Origin: DOZZ01 sp963792655
GTDB taxonomy: Bacteria > Acidobacteriota > Terriglobia > Bryobacterales > Bryobacteraceae
Reading direction: 5' to 3'
DNA length: 64,000 nt
Assembly: GCA_963792655.1 (NCBI GenBank)
Contig: CAWBWU010000009.1
Location: 1 to 64,000 of the forward strand
The notes beneath the pieces were generated by a model. That model did not search any database. It was not told the origin of the DNA and worked only from the letters and a program-made list of their open reading frames with translations. Every line of letters begins with the position of its first letter. Position 1 is the first letter of the stretch. A program made the translations under genes and the position numbers. Positions 9,257-19,005 of this stretch are shown here, one piece after another.

Positions 9257-12200
9257 ATGACTCGCTACGTTGCAGGTCTGCGTCTGGCGCTGTGCATTTT
9301 GGTCTGCACAGTTGCAGCGCTCGCCCAGCGCGATCTAAGTACGATCACCGGGACCGTCACGGATTCATCCGGCGCCGTCGTTCCTTCGGCAAAGGTGATC
9401 CTGACTGAACAAGGAACTGGTCAGGTTTACGAATTGACCACCAACGGGGCCGGCGAGTTCACACGCCTGGCTCTCAAACCGTCCACTTACGACATCACCG
9501 TCACTGCCGCAGGCTTCAAAACCTCGCAGCAGAAAGACATCATCCTGACAGCCGGCGAACGCACCGGTGTCAACATTCAACTCACGCTGGGCGACATCGG
9601 ACAGACCGTGGAAATCACGGCCGCCGCGCCTTTGCTGCAAACCGAGAGCACGCAGATCGGCGCTTCTCTCAACTCGAAAACTTTATCGGAGGTGCCGCTG
9701 GGTGGCCAGCGCAACTTTGCTTACCTGGCGCGTCTCAGCCCGGGCGTCGTTCCCGCCGAACCTGGCGCGCGTGATGCCAACAATGGCGGTTTCTCGGCTA
9801 ACGGCGTTCGCTCGAACGGGCAGAATAACTTCTTGCTGAACGGCGTTGACAACAACGTCAACACCATCGACTTCCTGAACCAGACGGCCTATGCGGTTGG
9901 ACCTTCGGTCGAAGCCATCAGCGAAATGACAGTCATCACCAACGGCTACAACGCTGAATATGGCCGCGCCGCCGGTGGTGTAGTCAACGTGAACATCAAG
10001 TCGGGCACCAATGGCGTGCATGGCAGCGTGTTTGAACTGCTCCAGAATAAAGCGCTCGACGCCAACACCTGGACCAACAACACCGCAGGCAAGCCGCTTG
10101 GCCCGTTCGTGCAGAACCAGTTCGGCGCCGCAGTCGGGGGCCCGATCAAGAAGAATAAGTTGTTCATCTTCGGCGATTACCAGGGCACGCGTATTGCCGC
10201 GTCCGGTGGTTCCGTTCCCGGTCTCGGCCGCTCTGGCTTCATCACCATTCCGACCGACGCCATGAAGAACGGCGACTTCTCGAGCCTGCTTACGAACACG
10301 CAAATCGGGACTGACCCGAATGGCAACCCGCAATTTACAAGGGTGCGATTTATGATCCCCTCACCACAGTCTTTGATGGCAAGGGCAACCCGATCTCGCG
10401 CACGCCTTTCCCGAACAACCAGATCCCGATGAGCCGCTGGGATCCCGCGTTCGCGAAGATCCTGCAACTCTATCCTTCGCCGAACCAGCCGATCGTGACG
10501 GGCACGCAGCCCGCGCGCGACTTCTTCTACATCTCCCCGGGCGGTCTCGTCACCGATCAGGGTGATGGACGCGTCGATTACCGCCTCAGCGATAAGGACA
10601 GTCTGTTCGGTTCGTTGAGCTGGTCGAACACGGGCAAGACGAGCGGATCGCCCTTTCCCGGCGCGTCCTCAGCAATCGACGGAGCCGACTTTAACGGCGC
10701 GCAGGAAACAGACCTGAGCCGCAATGCCCAGGTCAGCTACACGCGTGTTTGGACGCCGACGATCGTTTCCGAAACCCGTCTCGGTTTCACCCGGCTTGTC
10801 ACTTCACGTCTCGGCGCCAATCCCACGACCGACCTGTTCAAGCAGTTCGGCATCGGCGGCTATGATCCGACGCACTGCAGCAGCGAACAACGGCGGCCTC
10901 CCGCAATTTCGTTCAGTGCTTATCAGCAGACCGGCGCGAACGACTGGATTCCGACCAAAGAATACAACAACGTTTGGGACTTCATCCAGAACGTCGGTAT
11001 GAGCACGCGGTTCGCACTCGCTGAAGGTTGGTGCGGAATTCCGTCAGGTAAGTTCCCGTTCTTCCAGGTGCCTGACCCGCACGGCAATATTGGCTACAGC
11101 ACGAACCAAACGGCCTATCCCTCGAGCGCGAAGGGCTCGACCGGCTCCACTTTCGACTCAATCACCGGCGACGCCGTTGCATCCGCTCTGTTAGGTCAGA
11201 TCGACAGCGGCAACATCTCGACGACAAACTTCGTCTCCTCGCAAAAGGTTGCTTATGCCGGTTACTTGCAGGATGACTGGAAGGTCACGCCGAAACTGAC
11301 GTTGAACCTTGGCCTGCGCTACGAGTTGTGGTCGCCGATCGATGAGGGCTTCGGCCGTCAGGCGAACTTCGACCTTCAGACGCAGACGCTTTATATTCCG
11401 AAAGGCCCGAACCAGAACGATCCGCTGCCTCCGAACTTTGCCACAGCCTTCCCGACCATCAAGGTGGTACGCGGCACGGTACCGAGCACGCTGATCCCGT
11501 GGGACAAGTTTGATTTCGGTCCGCGGCTGGGCGTGGCTTATCAGGTCCGCAGCAACACCGTGCTTCGTCTTGGCTACGGTATTTTCTACGGCGGCGAAGA
11601 GAATCAGGGCGGCAGCCCCAACCGTGGTGAAGGCGTACCGTTCAACGAAACGGTCAACCTGCAGCGCGGGAACGGAATCTCGAAGTATGTTTCGGTCTCC
11701 GACCCGAACTGCGTCAACTGCAACTACTTCCCGGGCGGCTTGACCGGTGGGTATCCGACCAACGTCTTCGCACTTCCGGCGCCTGTTTCATTCCGCGGCG
11801 TCCAGAGCGACTTCCGCAATCCGCTGGTCCACAAGTGGAACGTCATTGTGCAGCGCGAACTGCCTTCGAACATGTCGCTCGAACTCGGCTACGAAGGCAA
11901 CCACCAGGCTCACCAGTTGATCCTGTGGAATGCCGATCCGTGCCCCAACCTGGGTTACGTGAACAACGCTGCGCTGAGCTGCGAGAACACCAGACTCATC
12001 CGTCCTCCGGCGGGTGGCGCTTCGATCGGCAGCGGCCTTTCGACTACGTCGACCTTCGGTTACGGCAACTACGCTGCGTTCTCGGCCAAGCTGGAAAAAC
12101 GCTACTCCAGCGGGCTGCAGTTCCTGACGTCCTACACCTGGTCTCACGCTCTCGCCAACAGCGGCACGCCGCTGAGCGGTTCGTCGAACCTGGGTGCGCC

Positions 12201-12825
12201 GGATCCGACGAACTTCGCGTCGGAGTACTCCAGCGCGTCATGGGACATTCGCCACAGCTTCACGAGCGCCTTCAACTACGACATCCCGTTCGGCCGTGGC
12301 AAGCGCTATGGCTCGAGCTGGAACCGTGCGGTCGACTTCGTGGCCGGCAACTGGCACACGAACGGCCTGTTGACCTTGCGTACCGGTCCTCCGTACACGA
12401 TCGCGGGTACGAGCTGCCAGGGTAACTGGGGCCGTTGCGTACCTGATCTGGTTCCCGGTCGCGATCCTGATCTGGCGCCGTCCACTGGCCGCAGCCCGGG
12501 CACAAACGGATTGTGGTTCGATCCGACAGCCTTCGCGATTGCCGCGCCCCTGACCGGCGGCAACCTGGGCCTGCAGACCAACACCGCGCCTCCGACGCGC
12601 ACCCTTGATTTCTCGATCTTCAAGGATTTCGCGTTCACCGAGCGCTTCCGCCTGCAGTTCCGCGGCGAAGCATTCAACATCGCCAACACGCCGCAATTCA
12701 GCCAGCCCGACGCATCGCTCAGCGATTCGAAACAGGCGGGCGGAAACGGCAACTTCGGCAAAGTACTGAGCTCGATTACGGGAACTGAACGCCACTTACA
12801 GTTCTCGTTGCGGCTACAGTTCTAA
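9257..12825 (+). CDS. Oar-like TonB-dependent receptor 2 (frameshifted paralogue)
   Basis: ATG 9257 lies after AGGGGAAACACA. The signal peptide ends near residue 24 (AALAQ), followed by the regulatory-like domain (GTVTDSSGAVVPSAKV), plug and barrel, again ending FQF. The protein is clearly a tandem paralogue of the gene at 5627. One open break lies at 10331-10336, where CAATTTAC should probably carry one more T. Two pairs of compensating breaks garble short segments, about 10872-10905 and 11008-11047; the alternative frame there restores similarity to receptor 1 (for example GLPQF and GAEFR). I annotate one gene of about 1,190 codons. Its partner TonB/ExbBD genes are not in the window. Confidence 0.85.
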
Positions 12826-12850
12826 AGCGGAAGCAAGTAGGAAAGAAAAG

Positions 12851-12875
12851 GGCCCGCTTCGGCGGGCCTTTTTTT
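12851..12875 (+). terminator. Rho-independent terminator after TonB receptor 2
   Basis: The stem GGCCCGC/GCGGGCC with a TTCG tetraloop is followed by seven T residues. It lies 25 bases after the receptor stop codon. Confidence 0.92.
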
Positions 12876-12910
12876 GTTTTGGCTCAAATAAAACCAATAT
12901 TCAATATTCA

Positions 12911-12973
12911 GGGGCGCGACCGATAGGGAGTCGCGGGACCATCTCTTTTTATGTACGCACTCCCTACGATCTA
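12911..12973. repeat. Degenerate inverted repeat with the recurrent GCGACCG..AGGGAG motif
   Basis: GGGCGCGACCGATAGGGAGT on the left and ACTCCCTACGATC on the right form imperfect arms. The motif CGACCG-N2-AGGGAG recurs in similar form at 22147-22162, 22338-22353 and 61240-61252, so it seems to belong to the same intergenic repeat background. It adjoins the larger palindrome at 12994. Confidence 0.4.
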
Positions 12974-12993
12974 GCCAACGATCAGCATATGAG

Positions 12994-13087
12994 TCAGAGG
13001 CGCGACGAAAGGGAGCGCATTGGCCCGGGTTCGCGATTCGGAATGCTTAAGCTTTCGATTCTGCGCTCCTTCCAGTCGCGCCTCTGA
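12994..13087. repeat. Intergenic palindromic repeat, copy 2 (94 bp)
   Basis: It starts TCAGAGGCGCGACGAAAGGG and ends CCAGTCGCGCCTCTGA. It is similar along its length to the reverse complement of 206-301, including the asymmetric core CCCGGGTTCG-GATTCGGAATGCTT. Together with 12911-12973 and the terminator it fills the gene-free stretch 12826-13135. Confidence 0.78.
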
Positions 13088-13135
13088 CAGCCGGAACGAT
13101 ATCCGACGCTTGCCGTTGGAATCGCGAGAGCTTCC

Positions 13136-13666
13136 TTACTGCTTCACCGTCCCCTTAGCCTTCGCCACTTCCAACAAGTCCGGGTAGAATTGCACAAACG
13201 TCCTATCTACCGCCCCGTTCTTTGTGTGGCAGGAGTAACAACTCGCGGTCGTCGGAATGGCTTTCGCATTCTCGTCTTTGCCATCGAGACTAAAGAAGGC
13301 CCAGCCACCGGGCAGGGAACTGTCGATCACCTCGGCTTCTTTCCCGCGTAGCGCGGTTTGAAAGTGGCCTGCGTTGTTGATCGATTCTTTGCTTGCGGAC
13401 TGGCGTACTTCGAGCACGAAGATCGTGTGGTCCGGCCAGTGTCCCGTCTTGAGAAACGCGTCATACGATGATGGATTCACAAAGACGTTGTCGAACGTGG
13501 GATCGCCGGGTGCGGCAAGTGGGCCATAAGTCATGCCTAACCCGGAACTAAGAAATACCCACTTCTTGTAGTCCACCGGCTTGACTAACTGGTTATCCTT
13601 CGTCAGGACCGGTTTGTCCTGCGCGCACAACAGCGCTGCCGCGAACACCCATACCAGCCGTCGCAT
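13136..13666 (-). CDS. Cytochrome P460-family protein
   Basis: This 176-residue periplasmic protein has a short signal peptide (to about residue 15) and one c-type haem site, CYSCH at residues 143-147, followed by the family-like stretch GAVDRTFVQFYPDL. P460 proteins carry a modified haem and some oxidise hydroxylamine or bind NO; the exact substrate here is unknown. The haem-crosslinking lysine of characterised members cannot be confirmed without a structure-based alignment. The start codon overlaps the stop of the polyprenyl synthase gene by one base (TAATG), so it is probably the last gene of the operon. Confidence 0.82.
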   Translation of the reverse strand: MRRLVWVFAAALLCAQDKPVLTKDNQLVKPVDYKKWVFLSSGLGMTYGPLAAPGDPTFDNVFVNPSSYDAFLKTGHWPDHTIFVLEVRQSASKESINNAGHFQTALRGKEAEVIDSSLPGGWAFFSLDGKDENAKAIPTTASCYSCHTKNGAVDRTFVQFYPDLLEVAKAKGTVKQ

Positions 13667-14667
13667 TAGTGATCCCGCTCAATCACCAGATCGGTGATGC
13701 CAAGCAGCGCGCGCTGGTAAGGAGAGTCGGCAAACTCACCAATCGCCTGCCGCGAACGATCCGTGAAATGTTGTGCGCGTTCGATGACGCGGGTCACGGC
13801 GCCTGTGCGTTCCAGAATCGCGAGGATCTGCGAGAAGGTCACCGAGTGATAGCTACGTTCCCGTAACACCGTCTCCACTTGTTCACGCTCCTCCGCCGTG
13901 GCTTTCTGCAACGCGTAAACCAGCGGCAGCGTGACTTTGCCTTCGCGCAGATCGCCGCCTACCGGCTTTCCTAGCGTAATCTCGCGCGCGGTAAAGTCAA
14001 GCACGTCGTCCATCAACTGGAAGGCCATGCCGAGATTCCATGCGTAGTCGCCCAGGCGTTCTTCGATCTCGGCCGTAGCGCCCGCCACAACTGCTCCCAG
14101 CTTCGCGCAAGCAGAGAAGAGGCCTGCGGTCTTGCGATCCGCAATTTCCATGCAGTCCGCTTCCGTCACGTTGATGCGGCCAATGCGTTCGAGTTGGATC
14201 AGCTCGCCTTCGACCATCAACTGAGTCAGCGCAATCAGCAGGTCGAGCACGTGGAAATTGCGCTCGCGCAGCGCAATCTGAAACGCCTGCATATAAAGCC
14301 AGTCGCCCGCCAGCACGCAGGTGTGATTGCCCCACTGCACGTTCGTTGCAGGACGCCCGCGCCGCAGTTCGGCACGATCGATCACATCGTCATGCACCAG
14401 CGTGGCTGCATGCAGAATTTCGACCACCGCCGCCAGCCGTACCGCACTCTGTTTGGGGTTGCCGATCAACCGCGCGCATAACAGCAGTAGCGACGGCCGC
14501 AGCCGCTTGCCGCCGCTCGATTGCAGATACTGCGCAATCGTAGTGACCGCCTCGACCGACGCCACGGACTCCAGGCCGATCTCGTGTTCGACCTGCTGCA
14601 AGTCCTGTTGGAGCAGGTCAAAAAGTCCGCGCGAGCTGACCACCTGCTCCAACTTGCCTATTTCCAT
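13666..14667 (-). CDS. Trans-isoprenyl (polyprenyl) diphosphate synthase
   Basis: This 333-residue all-alpha prenyltransferase condenses isopentenyl diphosphate onto an allylic primer, most likely to make the side chain of the respiratory quinone. Both aspartate-rich motifs are present: DDVID (first) and DDVLD (second), plus GGKRLRP near residue 53. Chain length cannot be assigned safely, so no symbol is given; IspB/HepT-like octa- or heptaprenyl synthase is the best guess. It overlaps tatD by ten bases and the P460 gene by one base. Confidence 0.92.
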   Translation of the reverse strand: MEIGKLEQVVSSRGLFDLLQQDLQQVEHEIGLESVASVEAVTTIAQYLQSSGGKRLRPSLLLLCARLIGNPKQSAVRLAAVVEILHAATLVHDDVIDRAELRRGRPATNVQWGNHTCVLAGDWLYMQAFQIALRERNFHVLDLLIALTQLMVEGELIQLERIGRINVTEADCMEIADRKTAGLFSACAKLGAVVAGATAEIEERLGDYAWNLGMAFQLMDDVLDFTAREITLGKPVGGDLREGKVTLPLVYALQKATAEEREQVETVLRERSYHSVTFSQILAILERTGAVTRVIERAQHFTDRSRQAIGEFADSPYQRALLGITDLVIERDH

Positions 14668-15467
14668 GGGGAATCTTCAGTGTAGCCGTTGAGTTCGACA
14701 GCGTGCAAACAGAGGTGCCGGAAGTTGTGAAACGTGACTTCGGAGATGTGTTCCGGCGTGTCGTCGCGCACCGCCGCGAGTGCACGAACCGTTTCAGCGA
14801 CAAACGCCGGTTCGTTGCGCTTGCCGCGGTGCGGGACGGGCGCCAGGTAGGGCGCATCAGTTTCGACCAGCAAACGGTCATCCGGCACGAGCTTCGCTGC
14901 CTGCCGCAACTCTTCCGACTTAGGAAACGTCAGCACGCCGCCGAAGCTCAGATGAAAGCCCAATTCGAGCGAGCGCTCCGCTTCGCGCGGACCACCCGTG
15001 AAGCAGTGCATAATGCCCTCGCCCTTCCAATGTTTTTCGAGCAGCGCGAACGTATCGTCCCAGGCCTCACGCGTGTGGATGATGATCGGGAGTCGCGTCA
15101 ATGAGGCCAGTTCCAGTTGCCGCACGAATACTTCCTGCTGCACTTCGCGCGGCGAGAAGTCGTAATGATAGTCCAGCCCGATCTCCCCAAATGCCACCAC
15201 TTTTCTGTGATGTACCAATTGCGCGAGCCGATCCCATGTTTCTTCGTTTGCCTTCGACGCGTCGTGTGGATGCACACCGATCGAGGCAAACACATCGGGC
15301 ATTTTGTCGGCCAGGCGAATGGCACATTCCAGGTCGGGCGGACCGCTGCCCGTTCCGATCGACAGCATGTATTCGACACCGGCCGAACGCGCGCGTTCGA
15401 ACATCGCATCGAAATCTCCCGCAAACTTCTCGTGATCGAGATGGCAATGCGAATCGACCAGCCTCAT
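14658..15467 (-). CDS. tatD: TatD-family metal-dependent hydrolase
   Basis: This 269-residue amidohydrolase-fold protein has metal ligands visible in DSHCHLD (N-terminus), GEIGLDYHYD, a central IHTREA histidine and ETDAPYLAP. Family members act as 3'-5' exonucleases or other phosphoesterases in DNA turnover. The position directly after metG (2-bp gap) is a very common arrangement in bacteria and supports the call. It overlaps the polyprenyl synthase start by ten bases. Confidence 0.92.
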   Translation of the reverse strand: MRLVDSHCHLDHEKFAGDFDAMFERARSAGVEYMLSIGTGSGPPDLECAIRLADKMPDVFASIGVHPHDASKANEETWDRLAQLVHHRKVVAFGEIGLDYHYDFSPREVQQEVFVRQLELASLTRLPIIIHTREAWDDTFALLEKHWKGEGIMHCFTGGPREAERSLELGFHLSFGGVLTFPKSEELRQAAKLVPDDRLLVETDAPYLAPVPHRGKRNEPAFVAETVRALAAVRDDTPEHISEVTFHNFRHLCLHAVELNGYTEDSPWK

Positions 15468-15469
15468 AG

Positions 15470-17410
15470 CTATTTCAGACGCGCGCCAACCGGCACATCT
15501 TCGAGGAACGATGCGAGCACGGGCTTGCCGCCTTCGAGAGATGCCGCGACGATCATGCCGTTCGACATGATGCCCCGCAGCTTGCGCGGTTCCAAATTCG
15601 CGACGATGACCACCTTGCGGCCCACCAAATCTGCGGGAGGGTAAGCCGCCGCGATGCCCGCGACGATGGTGCGCGGCTCGGCTTCGGCGATGTCCACTTT
15701 CAAGTGCAGCAGCTTGTCTGCACCTTTCACCGGTTCAGCCGATACGACTTGCCCGACGCGCAGATCGACTTTCACGAAATCGTCGATCTCGATCTTCGGC
15801 GCAAGCGGCGCGATGTTTGCGGGCGGCGCCTCGGGCGTCTTGCCCATCAGCTTGGCCTGTTGCGCGTTCACTTCCGCTTCGAGCGCCATCATCTTCTCAA
15901 TCGCCGGCTTCGCGTCAATGCGTGGGAACACCCCGAGGATCTCCCCAATCTTCTGATTCGCCGGAAAGTTGCCCCAATGCAAATCTTCGTGGCGAGCGTG
16001 ATCGAGATTGGTCGTCATGCCCAGCTGCGACCAGATCTTCGTGACCGATTCAGGGATGACCGGATACAGCAGAATGCATGCGAGACGCAGCGCTTCGGCG
16101 GCGGTACCTAGCGCGGAATCGAGCTTGACCGGCGCGTGCGGATCTTCAGAGCGCGCGAGCTTCCACGGTGCTTGTTCGACGATGAATTTGTCGACTGATC
16201 CGAGCAGCATCCACACCGCTTCCAGACCTTTCGAGAAGTCGAAAGCGTCGAAGCTTGCAAGAGCTGTTTCGATCGCGTGCGCGGCCGCGGTGCCGACAAC
16301 TTCGTCGAACACTGCAGGCACCACCCCGGCGCGATACTGATTGACCATCGTCAACGTGCGGCTTGCAAGGTTTCCGAGTCCGTTCGCGAGATCGGCGTTA
16401 TAACGCGTGATCATCGCGTCGTAACTGAAGCTGCCGTCCTGGCCGAAGGTAACTTCGCGCAGCAGATAATAGCGAAGCGTTTCGAAGCCGACGACTTTCT
16501 GAATGGGTTCGGCGCGAAGCATGTTGCCGCGCGACTTGCTCATCTTCTCGTTATCGAAGAGCAGCCAGCCATGCGCGAACACACGCTTCGGCAGCGCGAC
16601 ATCGGCAGCCATCAGAAACGCGGGCCAGAACACTGCATGGAACCGGAGGATCTCTTTGCCGACCAAATGCAGATCAGCGGGCCACAATTCGCCGGGCGGG
16701 TTGTCGCCGGCGATTGCAGTGATGTAGGAAGTGAGCGCGTCGAACCAGACGTAGAAGACGTGATTGCCTTCCACCGGCAGCGGGATGCCCCATTTCAGCG
16801 TCGTGCGGCTGATCGAGAGGTCTTGCAGCCCCTGCTTCACGAACGCGAGCACTTCATTGCGGCGCGATTCGGGGCGGATGAAGTTCGGGTCCTTCTCGTA
16901 GAGTTCCAGCAGGCGATCGGTGAAGGCCGACAGCTTAAAAAAGTAGTTCTCTTCTGTAAGCGCTTCCGTCGGGCGGCCGCAGTCGGGACAGTTCTCGCCC
17001 GGCTGAACCTCGTTGACGTAGCGCTCATCGTAGACGCAATAGGCGCCGGTGTAAGTTCCTTTGTAGGCGTAGCCGTTTTTCAGACAGCGCTCGAACAGCC
17101 ATTGCACGGTCTTGTGATGTCGAGGGTCGGTCGTGCGGATGAACTGATCGTACTGAAGACCAAGTACATCCCACTGCCGGCGAAACTCGGCCGACACCAT
17201 GTCGGCAAACTCCTGCGGCGTGCGGCCGGCAGCTTCGGCCGAGCGCTCGACCTTCTGGCCGTGCTCATCCGTGCCCGTTGTGAGCACGGGTTCATAACCT
17301 TGCTGGCGCTTGAAGCGCTTGATCGTGTCGGCGGCGAGCGTGGTGTAAGTGTGGCCGATGTGCGGCGCCGCGTTTACGTAGTAAATGGGCGTCGTGAAGT
17401 AGTATTTCAT
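15470..17410 (-). CDS. metG: Methionyl-tRNA synthetase with C-terminal tRNA-binding domain
   Basis: MetG charges methionine onto initiator and elongator tRNA. The 646-residue protein has the class I signature HIGHTYT near residue 17, a CPDC zinc knuckle near residue 140, KMSKSRGN near residue 290, and a C-terminal EMAP/Trbp111-type OB fold (about residues 540-646, VDLRVGQV and SNGMIVAAS). The OB fold usually makes the enzyme a dimer with better tRNA binding. It follows larC by about 10 bp. Confidence 0.96.
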   Translation of the reverse strand: MKYYFTTPIYYVNAAPHIGHTYTTLAADTIKRFKRQQGYEPVLTTGTDEHGQKVERSAEAAGRTPQEFADMVSAEFRRQWDVLGLQYDQFIRTTDPRHHKTVQWLFERCLKNGYAYKGTYTGAYCVYDERYVNEVQPGENCPDCGRPTEALTEENYFFKLSAFTDRLLELYEKDPNFIRPESRRNEVLAFVKQGLQDLSISRTTLKWGIPLPVEGNHVFYVWFDALTSYITAIAGDNPPGELWPADLHLVGKEILRFHAVFWPAFLMAADVALPKRVFAHGWLLFDNEKMSKSRGNMLRAEPIQKVVGFETLRYYLLREVTFGQDGSFSYDAMITRYNADLANGLGNLASRTLTMVNQYRAGVVPAVFDEVVGTAAAHAIETALASFDAFDFSKGLEAVWMLLGSVDKFIVEQAPWKLARSEDPHAPVKLDSALGTAAEALRLACILLYPVIPESVTKIWSQLGMTTNLDHARHEDLHWGNFPANQKIGEILGVFPRIDAKPAIEKMMALEAEVNAQQAKLMGKTPEAPPANIAPLAPKIEIDDFVKVDLRVGQVVSAEPVKGADKLLHLKVDIAEAEPRTIVAGIAAAYPPADLVGRKVVIVANLEPRKLRGIMSNGMIVAASLEGGKPVLASFLEDVPVGARLK

Positions 17411-17420
17411 CAGATTTGTT

Positions 17421-18581
17421 TTAAGTGAGACGGCTGTTCCAATACGCGAAGCTGGCTTCAGCCATCACGTCTTTCAATGCCGCGCCGGTCTCGACGGCGA
17501 TGCGGCGGCAGTCTTCGAACTCGGGCGCAAAGCCGCCATCGCCGCCGACCTTCACATGCACCTTGCCATGCGGTGTCTGCACTTCCACGAAATGACGCGC
17601 CATCACGCGGCGTTCAGCGCTATAGATGCGCAGCCCCAGCGTGGATGTCTCGCGAAAGATCAGCGCAGCCATCGCTTCGCGCGCGTCTGGTGTGGTGATC
17701 ACGCGCAGCAGCGAACCCGGACGCCCCTTCTTCATTTCAAGCGGCTGCAGCGAAGCATCCAGTGCGCCTGCGGCCATCAGCCGTTCGAGCGCGTAGCCCA
17801 GAACTTGCGGACTCGAATCGTCAATATTTGCTTCGATCACGTCGACTGTCGTTGATTCTGTCGCGGCTGTCGATTGACCAATGGTCACGCGCAACAAGTT
17901 CGCATGCTCTTTGAAATCCATCGTGCCAGCGCCATAACCAGTGGCGCCCAGCGTCATGGCGGGCATTGCGCCGAAATTTTCTGAAAGCGTTGCGGCAACC
18001 GCTGCGCCCGTGGGCGTCGTCAATTCGAGCGCCGGACCACGCGCGTACACCGGCTTGCCCGCAAGCAGTTTCGCTGTCGCAGGCGCAGGGACGGGCAGCG
18101 TACCGTGCTCCGTCTCGACCGTGCCGCTGCCGACATTTACGGGTGAGCAGTAGAGCTTTTCAACACCCAGCAGTTCGAAGCCGACACAAGCGCCGACGAT
18201 GTCAGCAATGGAATCGACGGCCCCGACTTCGTGAAAGTGAACTTTCTCGATGGGCATGTCGTGCGCCAGAGATTCGGCCTCCGCGAGCTTGGTGAAGACC
18301 TGGATCGCACGGCGTTTGGCGCGTTCGGGAAGCGTACCCGCTTCGATGATCTTCACGATGCCGCTGAGGTGACGATGCTTCTTCTGCTCTTCAAATTTGA
18401 CGTGAAACTTGGTGGCCGCCATGCCGCGGCGCTTCACTTTTTCAAACGAAACTTGTGCGCCGGTGTTCAGCGAATCGAGTGCTTCGGTCAGCGCGGTCTT
18501 GTCCGCACCAGCATCAGCGAGCGCGCCAACGAGCATGTCGCCGCTCAAGCCCGAGAACGCATCCAGATAGCACAAAGTCAT
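17421..18581 (-). CDS. larC: Nickel-pincer cofactor biosynthesis protein LarC
   Basis: LarC is the nickel insertase that completes the pincer nucleotide cofactor of lactate racemase and related LarA enzymes. The 386-residue protein begins with the family signature LDAFSGLSGDM and contains the later HFHEVGAVDSIAD segment. In Lactobacillus plantarum larC is read through a programmed frameshift; here it is a single continuous frame. larA, larB and larE are not in the window, so the cofactor user must lie elsewhere. It starts the operon leading to metG. Confidence 0.92.
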   Translation of the reverse strand: MTLCYLDAFSGLSGDMLVGALADAGADKTALTEALDSLNTGAQVSFEKVKRRGMAATKFHVKFEEQKKHRHLSGIVKIIEAGTLPERAKRRAIQVFTKLAEAESLAHDMPIEKVHFHEVGAVDSIADIVGACVGFELLGVEKLYCSPVNVGSGTVETEHGTLPVPAPATAKLLAGKPVYARGPALELTTPTGAAVAATLSENFGAMPAMTLGATGYGAGTMDFKEHANLLRVTIGQSTAATESTTVDVIEANIDDSSPQVLGYALERLMAAGALDASLQPLEMKKGRPGSLLRVITTPDAREAMAALIFRETSTLGLRIYSAERRVMARHFVEVQTPHGKVHVKVGGDGGFAPEFEDCRRIAVETGAALKDVMAEASFAYWNSRLT

Positions 18582-18668
18582 TCATTTGATTATGCACTGG
18601 GCTTCAAATTCAGAGGGGAGCCACACAAGCAACCACAACATCAGGAATTTGCGCGATACTCGATTTCG

Positions 18669-18905
18669 GTGGCGCTAGACGATACATCACCAGGTGCCCG
18701 CGCCGTCTATTACGAACGGCTTGCCGCGATGACACCCGCTGAAAGAGTTCAACGGGGCATGGAGTTGTGGGAGGCAGCGCATCATCTCCAAATGGCCGTT
18801 GCGCGCAGCAGATTCCCTGATGCGAGCCACGACGATCTTCTGTTTCACATCGCGGTGACTCGCTTCGGCGTCGAACTCGCTATGAAGGCTTACCGCCGGA
18901 CATGA
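18669..18905 (+). CDS. Small conserved protein of unknown function
   Basis: From GTG 18669 the product has 78 residues and opens VALDDTSPGARAVYYERL, followed by MTPAERVQRGMELWEAA and a final FHIAVTRFGVELAMKAYRR. This pattern (DTSP, then MTPAER, then a short charged helix ending in ELA) recurs in small uncharacterised bacterial proteins and is probably all helical. A longer upstream frame would overlap larC on the opposite strand and is unlikely. No function is known; it sits alone between larC and icd. Confidence 0.6.
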   Translation: MALDDTSPGARAVYYERLAAMTPAERVQRGMELWEAAHHLQMAVARSRFPDASHDDLLFHIAVTRFGVELAMKAYRRT

Positions 18906-19005
18906 CGTCCGCCGCCGAGCGCTGACTGAAGCACAGTGCTGACATCGCTCGCGCATTTGGCCCGCATCGCTTTGATATCCTGATTCATCGTCATCATTCT
19001 TCAAC

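Noticed and set aside
16277..17428. 383-residue antisense ORF opposite metG
   Set aside because: Shadow of codon bias in metG; all family motifs are on the minus strand.
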